Assembly (NCBI GenBank): GCA_024642605.1 | Contig: JAHEAT010000011.1 | Coordinates: forward strand, 1-8,510 | DNA length: 8,510 nt | Direction: 5' to 3' | Source of the DNA: Microbacteriaceae bacterium | Lineage (GTDB): Bacteria; Actinomycetota; Actinomycetes; Actinomycetales; Microbacteriaceae | Shown here: positions 1 through 6,219 of the stretch, in pieces | Numbering within the stretch: position 1 is the first letter of the stretch | How the letters are laid out: each line of letters starts with the position of its first letter | Notes under the pieces: model-generated | What the model saw: the letters and a program-made list of their open reading frames with translations, nothing else | Databases searched by the model: none | What the model was told of the DNA's origin: nothing | Made by a program: the position numbers and the translations under genes

Positions 1-1
1 A

Positions 2-2272
2 AAGTGGTTCCAAGACAAACTTGAGCGCCCTTACGAGAAGCCGACTCACGACCAGCAGCTGCGCATCCTTGAAAAGCTCAACGAGGCCGAAGCTTTCGAG
101 ACCTTCTTGCAGACCAAGTTTGTTGGGCAGAAGCGATTCTCGCTCGAAGGTGGAGAGTCGACGATTGCGGCCCTCGACGCTTTGATTACCGCAGCGGCGC
201 ACAAGGGCCTTCGCGAAGTCAACATCGGCATGGCACACCGTGGTCGTCTAAACGTTCTAACCAACGTTGCGGGTAAGACCTACGGGCAGGTTTTCAAAGA
301 ATTCGAAGGCAGCACCGATGGCAAGTCGGTACAGGGATCGGGTGACGTCAAATACCACCTCGGAACCGACAGCACCATCACCACCCCGGAGGGAACGCAG
401 ATTCGGGTTACTCTGGCCGCCAACCCTTCGCATCTTGAGGCTGTAAACCCGGTTCTCGAGGGCATCGTGCGCGCCAAAGTCGACTCGGTCAATGGCACAC
501 CAACCGACTTCTACCCGTTCTTGCCGGTGTTGATTCACGGCGATGCAGCCTTTGCCGGCCAGGGAGTTGTTCCCGAGGTGCTCAACATGTCGCAGCTTCG
601 CGGCTACAAGGTTGGTGGCACCATCAACATCGTCATCAACAACCAGGTCGGTTTCACCACTCCTCCATCGGAGTCACGTTCAACCGTGTACTCAACCGAC
701 ATCGCCAAGGGCATTCAGGCTCCGATCTTCCACGTAAACGGAGACGACCCTGAGGCCGTAGTTCGCGTGGCTCAGCTCGCCTTCGAATTCCGCGAAGAAT
801 TCAAAAAAGATGTAGTTATCGACATCGTCTGCTACCGTCGACGCGGCCACAACGAGGGCGATGACCCATCGATGACTCAGCCGCTCATGTACAACCTGAT
901 CGAAGCCAAGCGTTCGGTTCGCACCCTGTACCTTGAGTCGCTGGTTGGCCGTGGAGACATCACTCGAGACGAATTCGAGGCTGCTAACGACGCCTTCCAA
1001 AAGAAACTCGAAAGTGCATTTGTCGAAGTTCACGAGGCAAACAGCAAACCGGCAGAGCTGGTTCCGCGCCCGATTGGTATCGGTACCACGGCATCTGACC
1101 ACCCAGAAATCGCCAAGGCAACCGCCATTAGCAAGGATGTCGTCGAGCTCATCGGTGACGCACACAACAACCTACCCCCGGCCTTCACCGTTCACCCGAA
1201 GTTGCAGCAATTGCTGCAGAAGCGCTTCGAAATGTCGCGCCAGGGTGGAATCGACTGGGGTTTCGGAGAAATCCTGGCATTCGGTTCGTTGAGTCTCGAA
1301 GGTAAGGTAGTTCGCCTGGCCGGTCAAGACAGCCGCCGCGGCACCTTCGTTCAGCGTCACGCAGTGTTCCACGACCGTGTAAACGGCCAAGAGTGGATGC
1401 CGCTTCGCAACCTGAGCGAAGACCAGGCCAAGTTCTACGTCTACGACTCGCTGCTAAGCGAATATGCAGCGATGGGCTTCGAGTACGGTTACTCGGTCGA
1501 AAGACCAGAGGCTCTAGTGCTCTGGGAGGCACAGTTTGGCGACTTCGCCAACGGTGCTCAAACCATCATCGACGAGTTCTTGTCTTCGGCCGAACAAAAG
1601 TGGAATCAGCACTCCGGTTTGGTGTTGCTGCTTCCGCACGGCTACGAGGGCCAGGGTCCTGACCACTCATCGGCTCGCATCGAGCGCTATCTGCAGCTGT
1701 GCGCCGAGAACAACATGACCGTGGCTCAGCCTTCGACTCCGGCATCGCACTTCCACCTGTTGCGCCGTCAGGCTTACTCAAGCCCGCAGCGGCCTCTGGT
1801 TATTTTCGCTCCCAAGTCGATGCTTCGTCTCAAAGCGGCCTCTTCTTCGGTAGAAGATTTCACGCACGGAACCTTCCAAGCGGTTATCGACGACCAGCAG
1901 GGCCTCGACAAGAATGCCGTTGCGCGCGTGCTCTTCTGCTCGGGCAAGGTTTACTGGGATCTTCTGGCTGAGTCGCAGAAGCGCGGCGATGGCAAGACGG
2001 CAATCGTTCGCGTTGAGCAGCTCTACCCAACACCGGTAGACGAAATCAAGGCCGCATACGCTCAATATCCGAACGCCGAATTGGTTTGGGTTCAAGACGA
2101 ACCTGCCAACCAGGGCCCATGGACCTACATCGGTTTGTTCTTGCCTAAATACATGGATGGGCAGGTTGCCAAGCTCGTTTCACGGCCGGCATCGGCATCA
2201 CCGGCTACCGGCTCGGCTAAGCGCCACGCCGTCGAGCAAGCCGACCTGGTTGAGAGAGCCTTCAACGCGTAA
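2..2272 (+). CDS. kgd: Multifunctional 2-oxoglutarate metabolism enzyme Kgd (2-oxoglutarate decarboxylase / E1), 5'-partial
   Basis: The reading frame is open from base 2, so the gene begins outside the window; 756 residues are visible. It decarboxylates 2-oxoglutarate with thiamine diphosphate (ThDP) in the cytoplasmic TCA cycle. Visible motifs, numbered within the fragment: HRGRLN (79-84), SGDVKYHLG (113-121), NPSHLEAV (about 141-148), the ThDP/Mg site GDAAFAGQ (180-187) followed by NNQVGF (213-218), then RRRGHNEGDDP. A C-terminal transketolase-like domain carries QRHAVFHDR, EAQFGDFANGAQ and HGYEGQGPDHSSAR. The opening segment (KWFQDKLERP, then FLQTKFVGQKRFSLEGGES) matches the E1 start in actinobacterial Kgd/OdhA. 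That family is about 1,200 residues with an N-terminal E2-like acyltransferase domain; that domain is not visible here, so the full fusion is inferred from the family. A stand-alone SucA is the alternative. Nothing in the visible part is broken. In this family activity is controlled by the FHA protein GarA/OdhI and by acetyl-CoA. Confidence 0.95.
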   Translation, partial: KWFQDKLERPYEKPTHDQQLRILEKLNEAEAFETFLQTKFVGQKRFSLEGGESTIAALDALITAAAHKGLREVNIGMAHRGRLNVLTNVAGKTYGQVFKEFEGSTDGKSVQGSGDVKYHLGTDSTITTPEGTQIRVTLAANPSHLEAVNPVLEGIVRAKVDSVNGTPTDFYPFLPVLIHGDAAFAGQGVVPEVLNMSQLRGYKVGGTINIVINNQVGFTTPPSESRSTVYSTDIAKGIQAPIFHVNGDDPEAVVRVAQLAFEFREEFKKDVVIDIVCYRRRGHNEGDDPSMTQPLMYNLIEAKRSVRTLYLESLVGRGDITRDEFEAANDAFQKKLESAFVEVHEANSKPAELVPRPIGIGTTASDHPEIAKATAISKDVVELIGDAHNNLPPAFTVHPKLQQLLQKRFEMSRQGGIDWGFGEILAFGSLSLEGKVVRLAGQDSRRGTFVQRHAVFHDRVNGQEWMPLRNLSEDQAKFYVYDSLLSEYAAMGFEYGYSVERPEALVLWEAQFGDFANGAQTIIDEFLSSAEQKWNQHSGLVLLLPHGYEGQGPDHSSARIERYLQLCAENNMTVAQPSTPASHFHLLRRQAYSSPQRPLVIFAPKSMLRLKAASSSVEDFTHGTFQAVIDDQQGLDKNAVARVLFCSGKVYWDLLAESQKRGDGKTAIVRVEQLYPTPVDEIKAAYAQYPNAELVWVQDEPANQGPWTYIGLFLPKYMDGQVAKLVSRPASASPATGSAKRHAVEQADLVERAFNA

Positions 2273-2275
2273 CCC

Positions 2276-2878
2276 ATGAACGAGAGCAACCGCGAAATCA
2301 GAATCGTCATTCTCGGCGACTCGCTGGTTAGCGCCTCGGGCGACCCTAAGGGTATGGGCTGGTTGGGTCGAGTGCTGGCCAGAACCCCCGTGGTTGAACC
2401 GCTTATCGACGTGTATCCACTGCCAAACCCCGGAGATACCTCAGCGAAGCTGCTGGAACGCTACAACGGTGAGGCCCAACTTCGCTTCTCAACGGCCGCC
2501 GAGAACCGGATGGTTTTGGTGTTGCCAAACTACGACCCGGCCTCGGGTATTTCGATTTCGCGTAGCCGTCTAAATGCGGCAACCATGCTCGACGACGCCA
2601 AGCGCAAGGGCATTGAATGCTTTGTGATTGGGCCAACACCGCACCGCAACCCTGAGCTGAACAGCGAGATTGAACACCTATCGGCTGGCTTTGAGGATGT
2701 CTGCGCTCGCCGGGGAGTGCACTACGTTGACTGCTTCACGCCGCTGATCGGGCATGAAGGTTGGAATTCCGAGATTTCTTCAGACCCAGCTGGTCGCCCG
2801 GGTCAGATTGGTCATGGCTTGATTGCGTGGTTGGTGCTCAACCGCGGTTGGAACGAGTGGCTAGGGCTGCCCGAGTAA
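2276..2878 (+). CDS. SGNH/GDSL-type esterase-lipase family protein with atypical catalytic block V
   Basis: A 200-residue protein with the SGNH hydrolase outline. Block I is ILGDSL (nucleophile Ser16), block II is NPGDTS (Gly53), the block III region is LPNYD (Asn85), followed by VIGPTP (117-122) and VDCFTPL (151-157). No signal peptide or membrane segment is seen, so it is probably cytoplasmic. Block V is odd. SGNH enzymes normally have D-x-x-H-P, but this protein reads D-P-A-G-R-P (170-175), so Arg174 sits where the catalytic His is expected and the spacing to Asp170 is one residue too long. The downstream GQIGHGLIAWLVL is well conserved. It may be a non-hydrolytic or altered member, and the substrate is unknown. 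The ATG lies 3 bases after the kgd stop with no good ribosome binding site, suggesting co-transcription and translational coupling with kgd. The gene ends 6 bases from the convergent rsrA stop. Confidence 0.85.
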   Translation: MNESNREIRIVILGDSLVSASGDPKGMGWLGRVLARTPVVEPLIDVYPLPNPGDTSAKLLERYNGEAQLRFSTAAENRMVLVLPNYDPASGISISRSRLNAATMLDDAKRKGIECFVIGPTPHRNPELNSEIEHLSAGFEDVCARRGVHYVDCFTPLIGHEGWNSEISSDPAGRPGQIGHGLIAWLVLNRGWNEWLGLPE

Positions 2879-2884
2879 GAACTC

Positions 2885-3136
2885 TTAGTGTTCGACTCTT
2901 CCCGAGTCGATAGCACGGATGCGGTCGATGATTCTTTGCGCCAATTCCTGTGGTGGCGCCTCATCGCATGAACGCTTGATTACGTTGTTAAACAGAACCT
3001 CAAAGTCGTAGTCGGTTTCGCACGAGTCGCAGTTGGCAATGTGAGCCGTGATGTCTTGAACCTCTTGAGCCGAGAGCTCGTTGTGCAGGTACTCGTTAAC
3101 CTGACGCTTCGTCTCTTCGCAGTTGATCTCGCTCAT
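2885..3136 (-). CDS. rsrA: Mycothiol-system anti-sigma-R factor (RsrA/RshA family, zinc-binding)
   Basis: An 83-residue cytoplasmic protein that should hold SigH inactive when reduced and release it on disulfide stress. It carries the zinc anti-sigma (ZAS) signature H-x3-C-x2-C at His32, Cys36 and Cys39, with an upstream Cys6 and a downstream Cys57 in RSC. The Cys6-His32 distance (26) and the Cys39-Cys57 distance (18) equal those recalled for Streptomyces RsrA (Cys11-His37 and Cys44-Cys62), which supports the same redox switch, predicted as a Cys6-Cys39 disulfide. There is no membrane segment, as expected for a soluble RsrA. The ATG overlaps the sigH stop as ATGA, with a GGGAG ribosome binding site 6 bases upstream, so the sigma and anti-sigma factors should be made in linked amounts. 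The length is somewhat shorter than Streptomyces RsrA (about 105 residues). Confidence 0.92.
   Translation of the reverse strand: MSEINCEETKRQVNEYLHNELSAQEVQDITAHIANCDSCETDYDFEVLFNNVIKRSCDEAPPQELAQRIIDRIRAIDSGRVEH
2892..2910. terminator. Inverted repeat at the convergent end of the SGNH gene and rsrA (possible weak bidirectional terminator)
   Basis: A perfect 7-bp inverted repeat, TCGACTC and GAGTCGA, around a 5-base loop. It lies inside the last codons of rsrA and just beyond the stop of the plus-strand SGNH gene. No T-run follows on either strand, so it is not a classical intrinsic terminator. It is the only obvious hairpin between the two convergent genes, whose stops are 6 bases apart. 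Confidence 0.25.
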
Positions 3137-3831
3137 TTGGCGCTCCCATTCTTCATTGCACGCAACTTCGACTTCTTCTCTTTGGTTGGTGTCACGTCAT
3201 AACCTTCCTCAGCGGCAAACTCTTTCAATGCCTCAAACAGCTTTGCCTTTCCGCGGTGGAGTCTGCTCATTACAGTTCCTAGCTCGGTTTGCATAACATC
3301 GGCGATCTCGGCATAAGAAAGGCCTTCTACTACGGCGTAGTACACAGTCATGCGGAACTCTTCGTTGAGCGATTGAAGCGCTTCTCGCACATTCTTTGAA
3401 GGAATGTGGTCGAGGGCCTCGATTTCGGCAGAACGCTGACTGCGAGCAGTTAGCGACTGCGCGTTACCTACCTGGAATTCTTCCATGTCGTCCAAACTGG
3501 CCGACCCGGTTTCTTTCTTACGCTTGTTGAACAGGTTGATAGCCGTGTTCTCGAGAATTTTCACCAGCCAGGCTTTGAGGTTCGTGCCCTTCTCAAATTG
3601 GTGCCAAGCCTTGAAAGCTTTCACAAAGGTTTCTTGAACCAGGTCTTCGGCGTCTGCGTAGTTGCGCGTTCTGGTTAGTGCAACACCGAAAAGCAGGCGC
3701 TGATAAGGCAGTGCTAGCTCCTCGAATTCACGAATTCTTTGGGCACTGCTCATTGGTTCTTTTGCTTCAGTCATCAAAACTGAGTCTAGAGCCATGTGTT
3801 CTGCAACTTCTAACGTCAAAGATTGGGTCAA
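3133..3831 (-). CDS. sigH: ECF RNA polymerase sigma factor SigH/SigR (oxidative and disulfide stress)
   Basis: A 232-residue group IV (ECF) sigma factor. Region 2 spans about residues 38-105 with DAEDLVQETFVKAFKAW (60-76) and LKAWLVKILENTAIN (85-99). Region 4 spans about 147-200 with LSYAEIADVM and GTVMSRLHRGKAKL, the helix-turn-helix that reads the -35 element. The overlapping RsrA-type anti-sigma gene identifies it as the SigR/SigH type. The start chosen is TTG at 3829-3831, with GAGGAG at 3836-3841. No start codon exists further upstream before an in-frame stop at 3895-3897. Internal ATGs at residues 13, 20 and 27 have weak ribosome binding sites and could give shorter forms. About 37 residues precede region 2, and a lysine-rich tail of about 25 residues follows region 4. 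A SigR-class promoter lies upstream, so positive autoregulation is likely. The adjacent aroA and rsgA are typical neighbours of sigH in actinobacteria. Confidence 0.93.
   Translation of the reverse strand: MTQSLTLEVAEHMALDSVLMTEAKEPMSSAQRIREFEELALPYQRLLFGVALTRTRNYADAEDLVQETFVKAFKAWHQFEKGTNLKAWLVKILENTAINLFNKRKKETGSASLDDMEEFQVGNAQSLTARSQRSAEIEALDHIPSKNVREALQSLNEEFRMTVYYAVVEGLSYAEIADVMQTELGTVMSRLHRGKAKLFEALKEFAAEEGYDVTPTKEKKSKLRAMKNGSAK
3143..3147 (-). promoter_or_regulatory. Ribosome binding site of rsrA inside sigH
   Basis: GGGAG on the minus strand, 6 bases before the rsrA ATG, within the last codons of sigH. It allows rsrA its own initiation in addition to restart at the ATGA overlap. Confidence 0.6.
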
Positions 3832-3835
3832 GTCT

Positions 3836-3841
3836 CTCCTC
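3836..3841 (-). promoter_or_regulatory. Ribosome binding site deciding the TTG start of sigH
   Basis: GAGGAG on the minus strand, ending 4 bases before the TTG at 3829-3831. It is the strongest Shine-Dalgarno sequence near the gene start and favours the TTG over the internal ATGs at residues 13, 20 and 27, which lack one. Confidence 0.6.
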
Positions 3842-3869
3842 GTTGAGAATCGGCAAGTTTGTGGCTTGC

Positions 3870-3878
3870 TGGTATTTT
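3870..3878 (+). promoter_or_regulatory. Possible extended -10 promoter of aroA (leaderless transcript)
   Basis: TGG followed by TATTTT (3873-3878) resembles an extended -10 box. A start about 7 bases downstream, near 3885, would fall next to the aroA ATG at 3887. That fits the absence of a Shine-Dalgarno sequence before aroA and the common use of leaderless mRNAs in actinobacteria. No convincing -35 box was found, so this is tentative. Confidence 0.35.
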
Positions 3879-3881
3879 GGT

Positions 3882-3907
3882 AACAGATGACTTCTCACAC
3901 TTATTCC
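3882..3907 (-). promoter_or_regulatory. SigR/SigH-class promoter driving sigH-rsrA (autoregulatory)
   Basis: Read on the minus strand: GGAAT (3903-3907), exactly 18 bases, then GTT (3882-3884). This equals the published Streptomyces SigR consensus GGAAT-N18-GTT and the mycobacterial SigH type. The expected transcription start is near 3873, about 40 bases before the TTG start of sigH and its ribosome binding site. The -35 element lies inside codons 6-7 of the divergent aroA gene. No other exact 18-base-spaced match was seen by eye on either strand. Confidence 0.7.
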
Positions 3908-5194
3908 TCACTCTGGAGCGCTCCCCTAGCCAAGGGCAAGATTGACGCGGTCGTGAAACTTCCGGGGTCTAAGTCTCTAACCAACCGCGAACTTGTTCTT
4001 TCGGCTTTAGCGAACCAATCGACCACTTTGATTGAGCCACTCATTTCGCGCGATAGCGAACTCATGATTGCCGCACTGGAGTCTCTGGGCGCAGCGTTTG
4101 AACGCAGCGATGACCGCATTGTTGTGCACCCAATCAATTCGACCGAAAACGACCTGCAACCGGTGGCCATCGACTGCGGACTGGCCGGCACCGTAATGCG
4201 CTTCGTGCCACCTCTGGCCGGGTTGCACGCCGGCACGGTGCTATTCGACGGAGATCTCGGGGCACGCAGACGCCCGATGGCAACCACAATCAGTTCGCTG
4301 CGCGAACTCGGCGTGCAAGTTGAGCAATCAATCGAAGACACGGGCAGGTTGCCATTCACCGTGGCTGGTCGCGGCAGCATCCGTGGTGGCGCACTGAGCA
4401 TCGACGCAAGCGAATCGAGCCAATTTGTGTCGGGGTTGCTTTTGGCTGCCGCCAGATTCGACGATGGGCTCACTCTTACTCACGCAGGCGACCACCTGCC
4501 GAGCATGCCGCACATCGAAATGACCCTGGATTGTCTGCAAAAACGCGGCGTAAAGGCCTCGACTGCGGGCGAAGTAACTTGGCGGGTAGAGCCTGGGCCG
4601 ATTGCCGGCGGCGAAGTCGTGATTGAGCCAGACCTTTCTAATGCCGGGCCTTTCTTGGCTGCCGCTATGGTGGCCGGCGGTTCGATCACCATTCCCCACT
4701 GGCCTGCGGTTACCACCCAGGTTGGCAACGAGTTCATCTGGATTCTTACCGAAATGGGCGCGAGCGTAAGCCTCGGCGAGCGTGGATTGACCTTGACCTC
4801 CAACGGCAAAATCAATGGCATAGACATCGACCTTTCGATCGGCGGCGAACTTGCGCCGGTGATTGCAGTCTTGGCCGCACTTGCCGATTCACCTTCTCGA
4901 ATTAGCGGTATCGCTCACCTTAGAGGTCACGAAACCGACAGGCTCGCAGCACTAACTGCCGAGATTAATCGAGCTGGCGGCCATTGCCGCGAAACCGAAG
5001 ACGGGCTCGAAATTGTTCCGACCACCCTGCACTCCTGCCAGTGGAAGAGCTACGACGACCACCGCATGGCAACCGCGGGCGCAATCATCGGGCTGAGGGT
5101 GCCCGGCATCGAGGTTGAAAACATTGCCACAACCGCAAAGACCATGCCCAATTTCACGACGCTTTGGCAGCAGATGCTCGGAGCAAGCGCTTGA
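3887..5194 (+). CDS. aroA: 3-phosphoshikimate 1-carboxyvinyltransferase (EPSP synthase)
   Basis: A 435-residue cytoplasmic enzyme, the usual length. It joins phosphoenolpyruvate to shikimate-3-phosphate in the sixth step of the shikimate pathway. Motifs in order: LPGSKSLTNRE (25-35) with Lys29, DCGLAGTVMRF (96-106) with Arg105, the substrate-binding SSQFVSG (177-183), DLSNAGPFLAAA (249-260), GGELAP (319-324) with Glu321 where E. coli has catalytic Asp313, LRGHETDRL (345-353), YDDHRMA (389-395) and Lys418 near the C-terminus. The CGLAGT form is the actinobacterial variant of LGNAGT. The ATG has no clear ribosome binding site and a leaderless transcript is likely. The first codons carry the -35 element of the divergent sigH promoter, so aroA expression may fall when SigH is active. 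The stop codon overlaps the TTG start of rsgA. Gene order sigH / aroA - rsgA is conserved in actinobacteria. Confidence 0.96.
   Translation: MTSHTYSSLWSAPLAKGKIDAVVKLPGSKSLTNRELVLSALANQSTTLIEPLISRDSELMIAALESLGAAFERSDDRIVVHPINSTENDLQPVAIDCGLAGTVMRFVPPLAGLHAGTVLFDGDLGARRRPMATTISSLRELGVQVEQSIEDTGRLPFTVAGRGSIRGGALSIDASESSQFVSGLLLAAARFDDGLTLTHAGDHLPSMPHIEMTLDCLQKRGVKASTAGEVTWRVEPGPIAGGEVVIEPDLSNAGPFLAAAMVAGGSITIPHWPAVTTQVGNEFIWILTEMGASVSLGERGLTLTSNGKINGIDIDLSIGGELAPVIAVLAALADSPSRISGIAHLRGHETDRLAALTAEINRAGGHCRETEDGLEIVPTTLHSCQWKSYDDHRMATAGAIIGLRVPGIEVENIATTAKTMPNFTTLWQQMLGASA
5180..5183 (+). promoter_or_regulatory. Ribosome binding site deciding the TTG start of rsgA
   Basis: GGAG lies 7 bases before the TTG at 5191-5193, inside the end of aroA. 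It supports that start over the TTG at 5164, which would add nine residues with no counterpart recalled in the family. Confidence 0.6.
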
Positions 5195-6210
5195 GCTGGC
5201 TTTTCGAACCAGAACCGGGCCAGCACGACCTAGACGAAGACGACATTCGCTCGCGCCCGAACCCAAAGGGCAATAAGCCTAGAACCAAGAATCGCCCAGA
5301 CTACAAGAACGCGCAGATCGGCTTTGTGACCGGAGTAGACCTTGGGCGCTACCGCATTCTGCTTGAAGGCGAAGGCCGCGACATCACCGCCACGATGGCC
5401 AAAGAATTGCGCAAGGTTGGTGCAGCCGTAGGCGACCGCGTGGCGCTAGCCGGCGATACCTCAGAAACCGAAGGCGCTCTGGCGAGAATCGTGCGAATCG
5501 AACCACGCTCGTCGTTGCTTCGCCGAAGTGCCGACGACACCGACCAGGTTGAGCGGGTGATCGTGGCCAACGCAACGCAAATGGCCATCGTTACCGCGAT
5601 TGCCAACCCAGAACCGCGCACGCGACTGATCGACCGTTACCTCGCGGCGGCATTCGACGCCGGTCTGCGGCCGATCTTGGTCATTACCAAGTGCGACCTC
5701 GCCGACCCAACCGATTTCTTGGCAAACTTCGCCGGGCTAAGCATCCCAATAATTAAAAACCGCTCGGATGCACCGGCTCTCGACGAACTGCAAAAACTGC
5801 TCGACGGCGAAATCACCGTAATGGTGGGTCACTCGGGGGTAGGAAAATCGACGCTGGTGAATGCGCTGGTGCCGAGTGCCGACCGAGCAACCGGAGGTGT
5901 AAACGTGGTTACCGGTCGCGGTCGCCACACCAGTTCTTCGGTGCGAGCTATCGCCCTTGAAAACGGCTGGATTATCGACACTCCAGGGGTTAGATCATTT
6001 GGTTTGGGACACATCGACCCAAAGTCTCTTTTGCGTTCATTCGAAGATTTGTGGGAGGTCATCCAAAAGTGCCCGCGTGACTGCTCCCACCACGCCGACT
6101 CCCCCGACTGCGGGCTTGACGAAGCACTTGCCGCCGGAACGCTCGGCGAACACGGAGTAGGCCGCGTCGACTCACTTCGCCGACTCATCACCTCAATCGA
6201 CCACGAGTAG
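5191..6210 (+). CDS. rsgA: Ribosome small-subunit-dependent GTPase RsgA (circularly permuted GTPase)
   Basis: A 339-residue cytoplasmic GTPase that assists late maturation of the 30S subunit. After an acidic, then basic N-terminus (PRTKNRPDY) comes an OB-fold region at about residues 40-105. The GTPase motifs follow in permuted order: G4 TKCD (166-169), G1/P-loop GHSGVGKST (213-221), G2 area GRGRHTSS (242-249) and G3 DTPG (263-266). A zinc knuckle ends the protein, with Cys294, Cys298, His300 and Cys307. The start chosen is TTG at 5191, which overlaps the aroA TGA as TTGA and begins with SWLFEPEPG, resembling actinobacterial relatives. A longer reading from TTG 5164 (348 residues) is possible but less likely. 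The gene sits between aroA and hisN in an apparent operon. I see no missing key residue. Confidence 0.95.
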   Translation: MSWLFEPEPGQHDLDEDDIRSRPNPKGNKPRTKNRPDYKNAQIGFVTGVDLGRYRILLEGEGRDITATMAKELRKVGAAVGDRVALAGDTSETEGALARIVRIEPRSSLLRRSADDTDQVERVIVANATQMAIVTAIANPEPRTRLIDRYLAAAFDAGLRPILVITKCDLADPTDFLANFAGLSIPIIKNRSDAPALDELQKLLDGEITVMVGHSGVGKSTLVNALVPSADRATGGVNVVTGRGRHTSSSVRAIALENGWIIDTPGVRSFGLGHIDPKSLLRSFEDLWEVIQKCPRDCSHHADSPDCGLDEALAAGTLGEHGVGRVDSLRRLITSIDHE

Positions 6211-6219
6211 GCTGTTTTC

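Noticed and set aside
692..1165. Minus-strand open frame (157 codons) opposite kgd
   Set aside because: Antisense to the conserved E1 domain, without a ribosome binding site or recognisable domain.
1602..1626. Second SigR-like promoter, GGAAT-N17-GTT, in kgd
   Set aside because: The spacing is one base short, it lies in the middle of conserved coding sequence, and no gene start follows within a useful distance.
3843..3848. TTGAGA as a -35 box for aroA
   Set aside because: The spacer to the TATTTT box would be 24 bases, too long for a sigma-70-type promoter.
3901..4473. Minus-strand open frame (190 codons) opposite aroA
   Set aside because: Low-complexity product with no family motif, antisense to conserved EPSP synthase codons; it also lies where the sigH promoter reads, but offers no support as a gene.
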